Source: Luscinia megarhynchos (lineage: Eukaryota; Chordata; Aves; Passeriformes; Turdidae). From it: 64,000 bases of DNA. The first letter of the stretch is position 1. Every line of letters starts with the position of its first letter. This document shows positions 1-57,170 of this stretch, in pieces. The stretch spans positions 3,753,748-3,817,747 of the forward strand of contig CM067590.1 of the NCBI GenBank assembly GCA_034336665.1, in the 5' to 3' direction. Both the position numbers and the translations under genes were made by a program. Below the pieces are notes generated by a model. It was not told the origin of the DNA and ran no database searches. It was given only the letters and a program-made list of their open reading frames with translations.

Positions 1-607
1 AATCTTTGAATAGTAAAAAAAATCCTTGCTGTGTGTCAGAATATTGAACAATTAACTGTTTATATTAAAATTCTGAATAAATTATCCAAGAATAACTGTC
101 ATTTTGTGTCTGCTGTCTGTGCAGCACTGAAGGCTGCTTTGCCGTGGAGAAAGCACTAAATTCATACCTTGGAATAAATTGAAAAATAAATGGTGTTAAG
201 GAAAAAACAACCCACAGCTCAACCAACTGTAGGCTTGTAGTGTGAAGCCAGTGGAATTCCTCTACCTGATGGCTCTGGTGATGCCTGTCCTCCCCTCGGG
301 GCTCTGGGGTGATGCGCTCTGATGCCATCAGGTGAAGTTTGGTGCCAGGATTCATTCTGGGGCATCGACAGCTGTGGCTTTGTGATGTAATTCTGTTATT
401 TCCTGTGCATTTTCTGTAATTCTGTAATTTCCTGGGCGTGGACCAGGTGTTGCCTCCTCACTGCTGGTTTTAAAGCATCAAAGGCAGAGGATCAGCCCCA
501 GCCCTGTCCTGTGGTGGAGCTGCTGTCCAGGTGTGCACCAGGAGCCTCCTGTCCTGCCCAGGCCCCTCTGGGGGTGTTTCTAACTTAAACCTGGTTTTGT
601 TTCACCA

Positions 608-835
608 GAGCCAAGATTTCCCTCCTGATCAGCTGCACCAGTGAGGTGAGGGCTGTCCCCTCCTGTCAGGGAGTTGTGCAGAGCCCAAAGATCCCCCTGA
701 GCCTCCTTTTCTCCAGGCTGAGCCCCTTCCCCAGCTCTGTTCCTTCTCTGGACACCCTCCATCCCCTCTGTATTTCTGCAGTGAGAGGCCCAGAACTGGA
801 CACAGCACTCGAGGCCCCACCAGTGCTACTTTTTT
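608..835 (-). mobile_element. CR1 LINE 3'-region fragment, degraded
   Basis: The plus strand shows the familiar antisense CR1 wording: a segment of the type 'cttttctccaggctgagcccc' followed about 80 bases later by 'cagaactggacacagcact' and 'gaggcccca'. The element therefore lies on the minus strand. It is diverged, truncated at both ends and non-coding. Short open frames over it are remnants of no consequence. Confidence 0.65.
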
Positions 836-1929
836 CTAAGCCCATCCAGAATTCTCTCACTGTGAGAATGATCATAAACAAACTGATATTTTAAGATGTT
901 TTGGAGTTGCTTCTTGCACAGGCTTGTTTTCTGGGGATCCTAAAACGCAAAAATAAGCAAAGCCAGAAAACTTGAACTTGCTGTCCCAGGAGGTTTGCTT
1001 CCCACTGGGCTCTCTGGGATGCTGTGGGGAAGCTGCTGAGGCTGGGACAGTCCTCGTGCCATTATCCCTCATCATTCTTCCAGGCTGCCTGCACAGCTCA
1101 GCTTCGGCGCCCCCTGAGCCGTGTCAGACACGTGGCAGGAGGAAAAGAGCTCATCCTTGTCTGAGCCAAGGACAACTCACCATCCCATCAGCCTGAGCAG
1201 CTGCCTGGTGTTTAGGAGCTGCCCTGATCTCTGATGCTAATCGAGCTCTTGTGGACTTCAGAGAAATTAAACCTTAATTCCTCTTTGCTCTTGTGGTTTC
1301 CTGGAGCACAGGGTAATTGCTACTCTAAGTGCTGCCAAAGCTGCGGTCTCTGAGTAATTGGAGTGTGAGTGGTTCTTGTTCTGATTAGGGTTTGGCTGGG
1401 GCTGGTGAGTGCTCGGGGCTCTGGGATGAGGAGCATGTGTGCCTCAGCCCACGGGGCTTGTTGGGAAGGAGGCAATGGCTGTGCCAACAAACCCGAGCTG
1501 GGCCGTGCCAGGGGCTCTGCCTGCTGGCCAAGGGCAGGGCAGGAGCTGAAGTCTTTGTCTCTCTCCTGTACAGGTGAATATTCAGTACAGCCACTTCTGT
1601 GCTCTGCTATCCCTTCACCCTGCCCAAGACAGACCTGCTGGGCGTTGGGGTCCCTGTTGCTGCACAAGTCAAGGCATGACAGCGAAGACCAGGGGCTGGT
1701 TACGAGGAGCTGTGTGCAGGAGGCCGATGAGCCGTGGTGCGAGGAGCCCACGGGCCGGGCTGGGCGTGCAGGGCTCTCGGGGCACACACAGCGGGTTTTC
1801 TCCGAAGGGAACAGGAAGCAGTTGCAGCAATAGCTGCACCTCGCAGCCATCGTGACTTCAGGGCTGCCAGGGCCCTGCATGGCTGCCTCGGGCTGCACAG
1901 CCCTCCTGGAGGCTTTGCTGGGGCCTCCC

Positions 1930-2203
1930 AGGGCGCAGAGCCGCTGAGGGGGGCAGCGAGCAGCAGCGGGGCTGCGCGGCGGGGCTGCAGCACGGGAGAG
2001 CCGCGCTTGTTTGCGCCCCAGGAAAGGGGAAGCGGTGAGAGGGCTGAGCCTGCGGCCCCCGCAGCAAACCGCCCTCATGGCCGCGGCCTCCCCGCCCGGG
2101 CTCCGCTCCTCGCTCTGCCCCGGCAGCTGGACAAGGAGCCGGGCTGGCTGATCTCAGCGTGCAGGAGCCCAACACAGGGATGCCTCCAGCCCTCGGGGTA
2201 AGT
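1930..2203 (+). promoter_or_regulatory. GC-rich patch with possible non-coding first exon
   Basis: GC and CpG density rise clearly between about 1930 and 2130, and a consensus donor (GTAAGT at 2198-2203) follows. This could be a distal non-coding first exon of ARHGEF18 ending at 2197. No ATG before the donor gives a convincing coding start. It could equally be a GC-rich intergenic patch. Confidence 0.3.
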
Positions 2204-3599
2204 CGCTCTCTGCACAGGCTCCGTCCCACAGCAGCGGGGTTGTCACTCACCTTCCTCAAGGCCTTGTGAGGAAGCAGCTTGTCTTGAAGCCAAAAGTTCC
2301 CAGCGCTGGGTTTGGTGCAGCCTCCCTCCTGCACGGGCTGGGGAGGCTCAGCCTGCAGGGGGTTTTGCTCTGCTGGGAGTGAAAGGAGGAGATGAGGTCA
2401 GGATTTAACCCCCAGGAGTCATCATGGTGGGCTCTGGGGCAGGGCTGGGCTGGCTGGGCACCCTTTGGGTACTGCTCTTGGCTCCTGCTGCTCCTGTGCC
2501 ACTGCTGAATGTTTGCAAAGATACCCTGGCACTGCCCACAGCTGGGTTTGGGCTGTGCACAAGAGGGGTCCATGCCTGGGACCTCCAAATTCCACTCCGG
2601 ACTGCCCAGTCCAGGGCTGGTCCCTGGTGTTATCAGGAAGAGGGGATGTAGACAGGGCTGTACGGGGCAGGCGACACTTTGGGGTTTGTGGCCAGGCAGA
2701 AAAATGCTTTTTGACTCCTGCTTTTGTGTATCACCGCCCAGCCTGGGCTTCAGGCTGTAGAGGTACCTGTTGTCATTCCCAAACTGTCTGGGCTCTGTGC
2801 AGCAAGGCCAAGGCATCAGCTGAACAGCAGGGAGGAGTTCTGGTCTGGCCCAGAGCCCAGCAGCTGCACTGGGTAAAATCTGACTTCTTCAGCCTAACTG
2901 AGGGGCTGGGAGCGAAGTTTGGAGCCTGTCTGGGCTGTGGGGCTGGTGCCAGCTGGGAAGAGCGGGCTTGGAGGGTAGGGAGCTGGGTCTCTTGGGGCAG
3001 TTTGAGGTTGCTCCCACCTGTGTTCCCTGTGTGGGAGAGCTGAGGAGGGCTTGGAGAAACGCCCTTGCCGGAGGACTGGGACTTGCTGTGAGCTGCAAGA
3101 TGATGCTGATGTTGTGGGTAGATGAGGTCTCTTGCAGTCCTTTGCAGAGGCTCTGCCACAGCACTTGAACATGAGATAAAAAGTGTAAATAGTGAGCCTT
3201 CATAAACGTCTTGTAAAGACATCAAGCCTTGACAGTATCAACTCTCACCCTTCACTGAGGGTGAAGGTGACTCAGCCAGGTGACAAGGAGTGCCTGAAAG
3301 GTGATGGTGTGTAATGCTCACAGCCATGAACGGAGCACGGAGGCTTTGGCAGAGGGCCGGGGGCCGTGGTGTGTTAACAGCTTGTTTTCTGTTTCTGTCT
3401 GCAAGCCTCGAGCAGCACTCAGGGGCTGTGTGTGCTCCGAGGCCACTAATCCCCAGGCCCAGCTGTAGGAAGTCACTGACCTGCCACACAGGTGGGAACG
3501 CCAGGGACCAGGAATTTCTCTCTGGCTACAGCTTCCATCAGCTGATACTTCTGACAAAACACTTGGCTTCTCCACTCCCCCCTTGGCAGCCCCTGGGCT

Positions 3600-3692
3600 G
3601 CAGCCTGCAGCGCTGCCTTAGAGCGCGCTGAGCTCTGCCGTGCTCCGTGCCGGCGTCTCCTGCTCGGGGCTCAGCTCGCACGGGGCTCCCAA
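3600..3692 (+). promoter_or_regulatory. ARHGEF18: GC-rich 5' UTR / probable start region of long ARHGEF18 mRNA
   Basis: A short run rich in CpG and GC sits directly before the ATG at 3693. No TATA box is visible. It may be a 5' UTR with a dispersed start site, or the acceptor side of a 5' UTR intron, since several CAG acceptors occur near 3600-3612. Confidence 0.35.
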
Positions 3693-47686
<43,994 letters not shown>

Positions 47687-50600
47687 TTGTTTCCATTTGA
47701 AGATGAATCACTGACACACTGTTTCAAAAACTCAGGCCCCAGTGTGCACCGTGATGGAGACCCGACATGGATGTCTTCTGATCCCTGCCCAGTTACTACA
47801 AGCAAGGACCAAACCAGGATTCCTGTCCTGCTTTGTTGGCTTTTCTGCCAGCAGCTCAGAATGAGGACACAGTAGTAACAATTTGCTTTTAAATTCTCCA
47901 GTGTGTTGACACAAGGCATGGCTATATCAATTCAGAGCATGTTAAAATTCTGACATTTATTGTAATGTGCTCTTTTTGGAGAATGTAACTGTTCATGGGC
48001 ACCATCTTGTAAATTGTTATCGGTGATGTTGAACCATCCTGATTTTTATGTAAAAAGTTTTAGTAGTAGGCCCCAAAATGGCTGCAAATTTTTAAATCTG
48101 TTTTCCCAGGTCCAGGTCAGTAATGGGTTGTGTGTTGGTAACCAGGTGACAGCAAGCCAGTCCCCTCCCAGCCAGCTGTGCCAGGCACTGTGAACTCAGT
48201 GGCACAAGCCCCGTGGCCAGGTACAGTGGAAGAGAAGGTAAGGTGAGCTTCTGACAGCATCTTCAAGGGGCAGGAGCTCCACCTGTTTGTGTTTGGACTT
48301 GTGAGAAGTCACAGTAATGATGAAGAGTTGGACTGCATGCACATTTCATTGGCCACCAGCGTCACTGGGATCCTGTGTCTCTGTTGGGGACAGCAGGACA
48401 GGTTCCCAGGCAAACTCATGGGTTGGTTCAGAATGAACTTAGAGACTTGGATTTTGTTCTTTGCTGAAGACATGTCTAAGAAGTGTTCAAATGCAGTAAT
48501 TTATTGTCTTGTTTAATCCTGTTTTCTGCATCCTTTGTTTGTCTGTTAATTTGTTGGGACTTTACTCCCAGTACCAGAAGATATCAAAGCTGCTGTTACT
48601 GCAGAGACAGCTCTGCAGCATCGTGTTAGGAATGAAGGGAATAAGAACTGTTTGGTTTTAGAATTTAAAAATAATTGTAATAACAAAATACTCTGAGCTA
48701 AACCTGTGTTTAGCTGCTTTCAGCTAAACCAGCTTTGATACCTCTTGTGAAATGGGTCAGTTCTTGATCATGCAATGTTGGTGACATTAAGTGTTCTGCT
48801 GAAAAGGCATTATTTCCCTTTGTAGTAATTTGCACAGTCATTTTGTATTGTTTTTCATTCTGTCTCAGATTCCTTTCCCCCCTCACCCAAGGATGTGTGT
48901 TTGGTGTGTGTTGAATGTGACTGGTCAGATAATGATGCACAGGAGAGATTGTTTAGGGATATTGTTACAGAATTAAAGGAATCAGGATCTCGAAGCTTAA
49001 AATCTTGGATTAATACCTTTCAGGACGTGATTGATAATAGCTCTTTTTTTTATATCTTTAACTGATTTAAAGTGATTTTAGGAGCAGTGAATGGAAGGCC
49101 TGGTCAGCTCCATCCAGTCTCATGGCAATGGATCCAGTGTGTTTGCCAGTCTCCTCAAATCACTGATCTGTCCCTGTGATTAGGCCCTGTGTGATGTTAG
49201 TGATGTCTTTAAGGCCCTAACTTCTCTTTTCTTGAGAAAATTATTTCAGTAGTTACAGTGCAAGAAAGTTTATCAATTTTCAGCAAAAAACAACAGCAGT
49301 TTATATTTTTAAGTGGTGATAATTTGGGTTATTGCCTTCAGACAAGAAATTGAAAAACCCAAATTTACTGGTCAGGGGAAGGATAAGCTACAAAATACTG
49401 AATAGGTCTTAGGGACAAGCACTCCTGCTGGAACAGTTCTTGAGTTTAAGGGTCTTTTTCTTAGCTGAGTGGTGCTGTACAATCCTGAGGCAGTGGCACT
49501 GAGTTCAGTGAAACTCCAGACTGGCTCCTCACCACATGGGGATGCTCCCCCAGCCCCAGCAAGTGAAATTGGACACACTTTGCAGAACTTGGAGTGATTG
49601 TCAGCAGGAAACAGAGTGGAAGTGTTCCACTGATGATTTTGTGGTGTTGGGATACCATTTCTTTGGTGATTAGAACAGAGTTCCATTCCATATTCAGTTT
49701 TTGCATTCCAAAAAGTTAGTTTGGAATGGAGGGGAATTCTTAAAATCAGTGTAACTCCTGATCCATGCAGCAGTGTGGGATCTAGCAGCTCTGTAGGACT
49801 GGCACTGATTTTTCCACTGGATGATGTGCAGCCTCCAGTCACCTCTGGTCCCCTGTAATTTCCCCTGGAAGCACACAGGGAAGCAGCAGGAGTGCACAGG
49901 ATGTTCTCTCCTTCATGCTGTGGTTTGGGCCACTCCTAGTGAAAACTCAATGTCCCTGCTGCCTTAAATTGCCAGGTTTTTAGGAGTTTTAGCCTAAAGC
50001 TGTTGCATCAGTGCAGTAAATCACCTCAGCCAAAAAGGGATGTCAGTTTGGGTGCTTGGAAGCAATTTTTGGAAACATTTATTTAGGTTTATTTTGTGCC
50101 TGTCCTAAAGTATGGAAGGGAGTGTTGGAAGGGCTGGAGCAGCTCATTGGCTGCTTTCTTCTCCTGTGCAATGGATGAATTCGAATATAGAACAGTGACA
50201 TGTGGAAAATGAAGTCTGCAGTGAGGTCCCATTTATTTTAATGTTTTAACTTATATGTAACTTTTTTAATAGTTCTTGTCAGCAGTGCTTGAAATAAGTT
50301 TTGGCTGATAATAAATGGACCCAGGCCTGTGACAGGCCAGGCTGTAGGTTCAAACTCCAAAAGCTCCTTGGAATATGGGTATTCAATCTGTAACTGAGAA
50401 ATTACCTTAGAAGTCACTCTCTGTCCTCAGTGTCTGGCTGCAGCTGCTTTTATGAAACTTGTCTGCACCCTGAGTAGAGGCAGTGTCCTCTGTCTCTGGG
50501 GTCAGCCTGGAGGTTTTGGAATTAGCAGGTGCTGTGATGCCTCATTGCTACCAGAGCGTGGGCAGGGGATCTGTAGAAGGCTGAGGGAAGCAAGTGAATT

Positions 50601-52116
50601 GTTTTCTTTTAATGAATATGACTTTCTTTAAATGAATCATGGGTCTCTTCACTTGTGCAAAACTGAATCTGTGAAATTGTTAACAAATCATTCCAGTTGA
50701 GTGAACCGGTTTTGGACTCTTCACTCAAACCTTGTTCCTAGAAAAAAAAACTCTTCTAGGTGAATTAGTTTGCAAAGTACTGCTGTGTCCTGGGCTAAGT
50801 AACCTGCTATTGATTCTGAGTCACATCCTTCCTGTTGGACTTTTTGATCACTTCAGATAAAACTTTCCTTTTAAGTGATTTCTGAGGATTAGACAGTTCA
50901 AAATTCTGTGCCTCCTGGGTGCCTTTTGGCTTCTTTCTGAGCTGGGGTGTGGAGGAAATGCCAGCACAAGCTTTGAACTGCCACCATGCTTGCTTGGTGT
51001 CACAGCCTTAAAATTATCAGCATGTTTGTCCTTCAGTATTGTGATGTTGCAGTGTAGAGGCTGTTTCTATGGTTCTGATTTCAATTTGAACTCTGGTGTT
51101 AAGGAGGCTTCCTCTTTCTCTTCCCATCTGGAGTGTGGAGATTCCATGTTCCAGGCTGAGGATGCCTCCATGGCCACTAGTGCTGAGCACAGCTGCCCTG
51201 TGTGTGTTGTGGATGCTTCCCTAGTTTTTAACTGTGCTGTCTGTGGATTGTAGCTGTGGCATGTCCCACGAGTTGAGGTCGCTGATCATCCCCCAGCGTG
51301 AGGCAGAATTGGTGTTCCTAGAGACGCTTGCTCATCCAGGTACTCGCCTTCCTGCACAGCTAGGAGTCATTCTAAATAATTTGCAGGCAGTTTTGTCTTT
51401 CTGAGTAGTGGTCAGATGATTCTGCATACATGGAGCTTGGTGTTTGTCATTTGCATTTACAATGAGAGTCGAAACTTAAACTAGGAAAGGGTTAAAAATA
51501 CTTATTTCATTTTACTTCTAACTCTGCGGAATGGGAGCCGAGGCTCCCCGGTGCTGCTCAGTGGAGTCCCTGTGTGTTGTGCCCCCCATGCAAGGGAGTT
51601 TGGAGATTTTGTTGTCTTCCCCAGCAGTTCTCACATTTACCAGGAAACAGATCTGCATGCCAGGTTACACAAGTGCTGTAGGCAAAGCAAAGCCTTCCCC
51701 TGCTCTCTCTTCGAGACCAGACCCAACATCTTCGTAACCACTGGCGACTTCCTCATCCACCATCCTCCACAGACAGCATCTGTGCGAGCTCTGGTTCATA
51801 GCATTTGTGCCATGTTTATAAATCAGTTTTTTATATTTTTGTACTGAAAGAAATTGGAGCACTTTAGAAAAGTTGATTTCAAATTCCATTTCTGTCTGTA
51901 GCCGGAAGGAGATCTCTCATGGGTGTAGATCCTGTTGGCATAACTGCGTGCATCTCACTCAGAGCTGTGAACTCTCTTGACGCTCTTTAGTCTTAGGTCT
52001 GGTTTCTAGGGCCACCTTGCACTGTAAAGATTTAATAAATAATCATGGTCCATGGTTAAATTGACCATTTTGTTGGGGAAGAGTTTGGTTTTGTTTTTTT
52101 GTTAGGGTGTAAACAT

Positions 52117-52124
52117 TGTAAATA
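52117..52124 (+). promoter_or_regulatory. Pumilio-type element in the 3' UTR
   Basis: TGTAAATA is the classical Pumilio-binding core. It lies near the end of the inferred 3' UTR of ARHGEF18. A single short match, so only suggestive. Confidence 0.35.
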
Positions 52125-52339
52125 TTTCCTTTACTGTTGATACTGCAGTAGCAACATCTTTGTAGTCTTTATTTTATTTGTAAAGTTGATGGTTAAATGT
52201 TAATATTCTGTTGAATTGTGCACTCTTGATTAATTGTAAACATGATCTTAGCACACCAAATGATGATTTTTACAATGATTGCAATGTTTCTCCACTGAAG
52301 GATTTCAGAGCTGCAATAGGACTGAAACCAACTTCTAGC

Positions 52340-52345
52340 AATAAA
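52340..52345 (+). terminator. ARHGEF18: poly(A) signal of ARHGEF18
   Basis: AATAAA followed within about 30 bases by a T/GT-rich stretch. It is the last good plus-strand signal before sequence composition changes. Confidence 0.55.
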
Positions 52346-54639
52346 AAGAACATTTAAAAATTGTCTGCCTTCATATCTATATAATTATTCATTGTTTTCT
52401 ATTTGAATGAAGATCAAAGCAGCTGCCACTTCTCACGTGATTCTCATTTTCTGACCTGGACAGAAATAATGTGCCACAGGAGCAAATCTGTGACACTTTT
52501 CCAAAGGAGAGAACAGAGCACAGGAGGAGTTCAGTGCAGAATACAAATAGCTGCAGCCCTTGGCAGTGAGGTGAACACCTGAGGGGAAGATCAGCTGCTC
52601 CCAAACACCAGAACTCTGCTGGTGAGAGAGAGAGAGCTTGGTTAAGCTGCTTACATTAGCGTGGAGGTGCTTTGCATGGTGCCAGCCTGAGACATGCCTG
52701 GCTCTGTCCCAGGCAGTATCGGTTCCCACTTGGAACAAGGATAACAAAAATAGAAACTTTCTCCCTAGTGCTCGTGCCAGTTTGGCAGCCCTTGCTGCCA
52801 GCACCATCCCATAGCCTCTGGCTGGGGCTGCTCTTCCCAGAGCTGCAGCAGGCTGAGCTTCCTGGTGAAATCCCCACCGGTGGCACAGCTGGCAAGCAAA
52901 TGCAAGAGCTGCAACCTCCAATCATTTCTAGAGAGGAGAACATGCAAAACCAGGGAGACAGTGGGAGAACTGGGCCTTGGATTGGTGCTCTCAAGGAAGA
53001 GGGAGGGGTTGACCATGGAATACTGACTGCAGCCAGGGCTGAGGAAAATCCTGAGCCAGGGTTGGTGGCAGTGCCAGCAGTGTGGTCTGCCTGTCACTGC
53101 CTTTGGGGCTTATCAAAGCAGCTTTGTGAGGACTCTGGGCCTTTGTGTGCAGGAGTCAGTAAAACAAGCCAGCATTTGTCAGCCTCTGAAGTGCATGTGA
53201 CATCTGGCTTGTGACACAAACTGCAACTCCACTGGAAAAACAAATTTTTTTCTACTTTTCCACATACATAAATAATCAAAGACTTCTAGGCAGACCAGTG
53301 TTTAAAATTTGGTCTTTATGGGACCTAACAGTCTGTCATGTGAGAGAATGATGTCTCAGATTGTGTATGTGTAGAAGATTTTGCTTGTGCTCTTTTTAGG
53401 AAAATATTTCTTCCATCTGTGGAGCTCCTGGGAGCCGAGCCACAGTGCCCACTGGAGATCAGTCACTGCCTCTGTGCTTCCAGACCTCGTGTCTGTGTCA
53501 CCACAGCAAGGCCAGTCACTCCATGCCCATTTCTAAATATTTTTTGGCAGCAAGAGGTGGAATCAAAGTGGTTTTTTGAGGGACAGCAGGGAGGAAGAGT
53601 CTAGTGGAGAAGCTAAGAGGAGCTGCGCTGCACTCTTGTGCAGCTGTTTTCATGTCAGACCTGCAGAATTGTTTCCAGGAAGACAAGAAGAGCCTGTATC
53701 AGGGAGATCCAGGGTTAACATGGCCAGGAGGGATCCCTGCAGCACAGATTCCCACTGGGAACTGCCCAGCTGCAGCAGCCCAGAGCTCAGCAGAGGCAAG
53801 TTTAAATCCTGGGCAGAATTTGCATCTGTTAGAAGTTGGGTGCTGCTGCAGCCATCCGTGTTCAAAGGTGTGTAGGTGTTGCTGTGTTCAGTTTTTGCCA
53901 CAACAGCAGGGCAGACATTCCTTGGGGACTGCAAACACCTTGCCTGGCAGTGGCACTGATAACGCTGTCGCTGCTGTGTGAGACACGGAGGTGTGATTTC
54001 AGCGAGGGTGTGACTTGAGGACACACTGGCGGTGCCTTCAGAGCTGCTCGCTTGCTCACGCCGATATTCCAGCAGCTCCGCCCTGCCTTGTCTCTCTCTC
54101 CAATCTGTAGCTAATTAACCCGAAACCCAAACCACATTCTTTCTGTGGATGAATCACGCCGAGGCCATCGGCAATGACCAGCTTTATGCTAAACCTCTCT
54201 CTTTCATGTGGGTGAGACAAGGCTGATGGTTCCCATACATGCATCTGAGATTCAGCTGTGAGCCAGATGCTCGAGGACAAACATGCACAAAGGATATTGG
54301 CTCCACAGTGTGCTGCAGCAGTGGGACTGTGCTGCTTGCTGCCTTTCCCTTTCCTCAGCCTTGTGACTCAAATCCTGTTTCATTTCTCATCCCAGCGATG
54401 GGGCCAGCCCAAGGCTCAGCAGGCAGGGATGTGGGGCCTGTCCTACATAGTTTGCTGCTGCTGTGCCCGTGGGATCTGGCAGGGGATAAAAGCCAAATCC
54501 TCCTGGAGCTGGCAGTGCTGGAGCAATGGGCCACAGGGTCCCCAGCTCTGGGACTGTCACAGGCACTGCAGGCTCAGAAGGGCAGCATCACTTTCTTCTG
54601 GGGCTCCTTGACTTTGCACAAGGGATGGAGGGACAGGAC

Positions 54640-54900
54640 CCAGGGAATGGCTGCCACTGCCAGAGGGCAGGGCTGGGTGGGATATTGGGCAGGAATTGTT
54701 CCCTGGCAGGGTGGGCAGCCCTGGCACAGGGTGCCCAGAGCAGCTGTGGCTGCCCCTGGATCCCTGGCAGTGCCCAAGGCCAGGCTGGACATTGGGGCTG
54801 GAGCAGCCTGGGACAGTGGGAGGTGTCCCTGCCATGGCAGGAGTGACACTGGATGGGCTTTGAGGTCCCTTCCAACCCAAACCATTCCAGGATTCCCTGT
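54640..54900 (+). mobile_element. CR1 LINE 3' end
   Basis: Reads on the plus strand as the CR1 terminus: 'gggatattgggcaggaattg', 'cagctgtggctgcccctgg', 'ctgccatggcagg' and then 'tgaggtcccttccaaccc' and 'aaaccattccaggattc'. 5'-truncated and non-coding. It is in the opposite orientation to the copy at 36107. Confidence 0.92.
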
Positions 54901-55947
54901 GCACAGGACCATGAAAACTCCTCACTGACAGCTCAATGTGGATGTGCCTCTCCCGTGTCAGAGCAGCAGCTGATGTCACTTCTCTGTGTGGAGCACAGTG
55001 TCTTGCTAGACCTGAAGCCATCCCAGATGACTACACATGAAATGCAGATGTGCCAGGGAATTTCAGGTGTGCAATGTCCCTTTTCCCTCCTGGAACATTG
55101 GAAGTCATGAATAAAACCACACTGTGTGTAATTAAAACTTTGTCTTTCCTGGGCTGCCATGAATTATTGTAATAGTTCCTTGCTAGATGTAAGGTGGGTG
55201 TGATGCAGAACATTTTCATGATCCATATCCCATCTTAACCAGGGAGGAGAATTTCTCAGCCACTTCTGTGCTTGGAAAGGAGAAAGGCCACAATGCTGTC
55301 TTGGTGCTCTGGTAGCAGGAGGTACCCATGCAGCAATTCCCTTAAAAAGAACCTTGTCTGTCTTGTGGCCAGGAGGAAGGTGGATCAGTCTGATCCCAAA
55401 CTTCTCTGGCTGTGGTGGCTTCTAAGCTTTGTGTGAGAAGAGGGACATCCCATGGGACAGTGAGATCACACTTGGATTGTTTTGCCTTTGAGCCTAGTGA
55501 TGCTCATGTGAGTTGCCTCTTCCAGATGTGACTTTGGGCTGGGGTCTGACTCTGCAGCTGAAGGTGCAGACACAACGAGGGGGTCTGGGCTAGGAGAGGT
55601 CTAGGTTCCACCTATGCTGAGATTCTAAATGAATTCTATTAATTCATGAGGACTTCTACCCCAGCAACCAAACTCACCTCTAAACCAAATCCACCTACAG
55701 CTCAGTTGGCCTGAACCTTCTGGCACTGAAGCAGCAGAGTGGATCCACGCATGGAAATGTCAAACTGGGAGAACAGGTCTGCTGGGACGACTCAGGCACG
55801 CACCAGTGAGGCTCCCTGGTTTTCCCCAGGGCACTCCTGGAGCTGGGAGCTGGTTCCTGCCAGGAGGAGGAGGAGCAGGAGGGACACAGGGCTCTGTGCC
55901 AGGTGAAGGATGTGATGCAGCCCCGGCTGCCTTTGTTGCCAGCACAG

Positions 55948-55975
55948 CAGCCCAGCCCAGCCCAGCCCAGCCCAG
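55948..55975. repeat. CAGCC pentanucleotide repeat
   Basis: About five to six perfect CAGCC units. Simple tandem repeat in intergenic DNA. Confidence 0.9.
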
Positions 55976-57170
55976 GTGTGCTTGGCTTTCCCTGAGAGGG
56001 GTTGGGTTGAGCAGTGACCAGTGCCCAGCCCCTGCAGAGGCAGCAGCAGCAGCAGCAGGGCTGGGGCTCGTTCCCCAGGCTCAGAGGACGCCGGGCAGAC
56101 GGGCCCTGCTGCTGCAGGAGGCGGATGTGGCGAGCAGCCAGCGATTATTGCTTGGCAGCACCAACACAACAGCTGCTGCTGCTCAGAGAGTGAAACCTCT
56201 GCACGGTCGGACTCTGTCCAGCCTCAGGAGTAGCTGGAGATGTAACAAAGGTGAGGCAGCTCCTGGCTGGGTAACAGGGCTGGAGACACTTCCAGACAGC
56301 TGCTGGTCCCACAGTCCTGTGCTGTGATTTTCCCTGCTTGCAAGGCACAGCCAGGCTGGGAGCTGCTGGATGGTTGGATCCCATGATCTTGACAGGCTTT
56401 TCTCATCAAAAGGAGTCTGTCTCCCTGCTGCTGCCTGTGTGCTCCAGGCAGGCTCTGGGCTCCTCTCCCTGCAGCCTGATGAGCTTCCCTTGGGCTCAGC
56501 CAGTGACAGAGAGAAGGCACAACAAGGGTGCAGGAAAAAAGGCCCAGCCTGGGGGATGGAAATGGCAAAAGCATCAGAAAAGGGGGTGGAAATGAAGCTG
56601 GAGCATCTGCTCCAGCCCCCAGCAGCAGGGCAGCTCCCTTCCTCCCCATCCTGCCAGCTCTTGCCTGTGCAAGCAGCTCGGAAGAGTTGTGACATTGATT
56701 TATTTAATTCTGAAATAATGGATCACACCCAAACCATGCTTCTGTGGTGAGACAGTTGCTTGTACCTTTGGTGCCTGTTTCCTCTGACCATGCTGGTTCC
56801 TGTCTCACCTCCTCCCCTTAACAGAGCTTTTCTTTCCCAGGCACTGCCTGTCCTTACCTGGAGCACACAGCCCTTTGGGACAGAAGGGGCAGCACCTTCT
56901 CCCATTCTTTTGGATCGTGAGGAAACTCCACTCTGTGGAGAGTGACCAGGAAAAGGCAGAGAATACCTTAATCTTTGAAGTTTTGAAGAGATTTGTGTCT
57001 CCTTCAAAGCTAGAAGGCAGTGTGAGATCTGAGCTTTCCTCAGTCCCAAGGTACAGAGGTACAGAAGATCTGAGCCCTTGACTTGGACTGCAGCAGGGGA
57101 TGCTCCTCACTGTTCTACCAGGCTGGGAAAACCTGCACCTCAAGCACACAGAACAGGCAAGGGACACGGT

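Larger units (their letters stand above)
1..3692. other. region upstream of ARHGEF18 without a supported coding gene
   Basis: I find no exon chain with matching splice phases here. Open frames on both strands are long only where GC is high and they carry no recognisable domain. The stretch holds a CR1 remnant (608-835) and a GC-rich patch (1930-2200). In human the neighbouring gene on this side is INSR, but I see no INSR exon. Confidence 0.6.
47687..52360 (+). other. ARHGEF18: ARHGEF18 3' UTR, about 4.7 kb
   Basis: No coding exon follows the stop. The A/T-rich stretch runs to a good poly(A) signal at 52340. AATAAA also occurs near 50310 and at 52034, so shorter ends are possible. The exact length is an inference. 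Confidence 0.6.
52361..57170. other. convergent intergenic region
   Basis: Lies between the 3' ends of ARHGEF18 and the ENC-like gene. I find no supported exon. It contains a CR1 3' end (54640-54900), a CAGCC pentamer repeat (55948-55975) and a short GCA repeat near 56040. Open frames here match no family I know. Confidence 0.6.

Noticed and set aside
1320..2334. Open frames of 150-250 codons on the minus strand and overlapping plus-strand frames
   Set aside because: GC-rich stretch with no recognisable domain, opposing frames of similar length and no supporting splice pattern.
54239..55021. Open frames of 150-230 codons on both strands
   Set aside because: They cross the CR1 3' end, which is non-coding in this part of the element.
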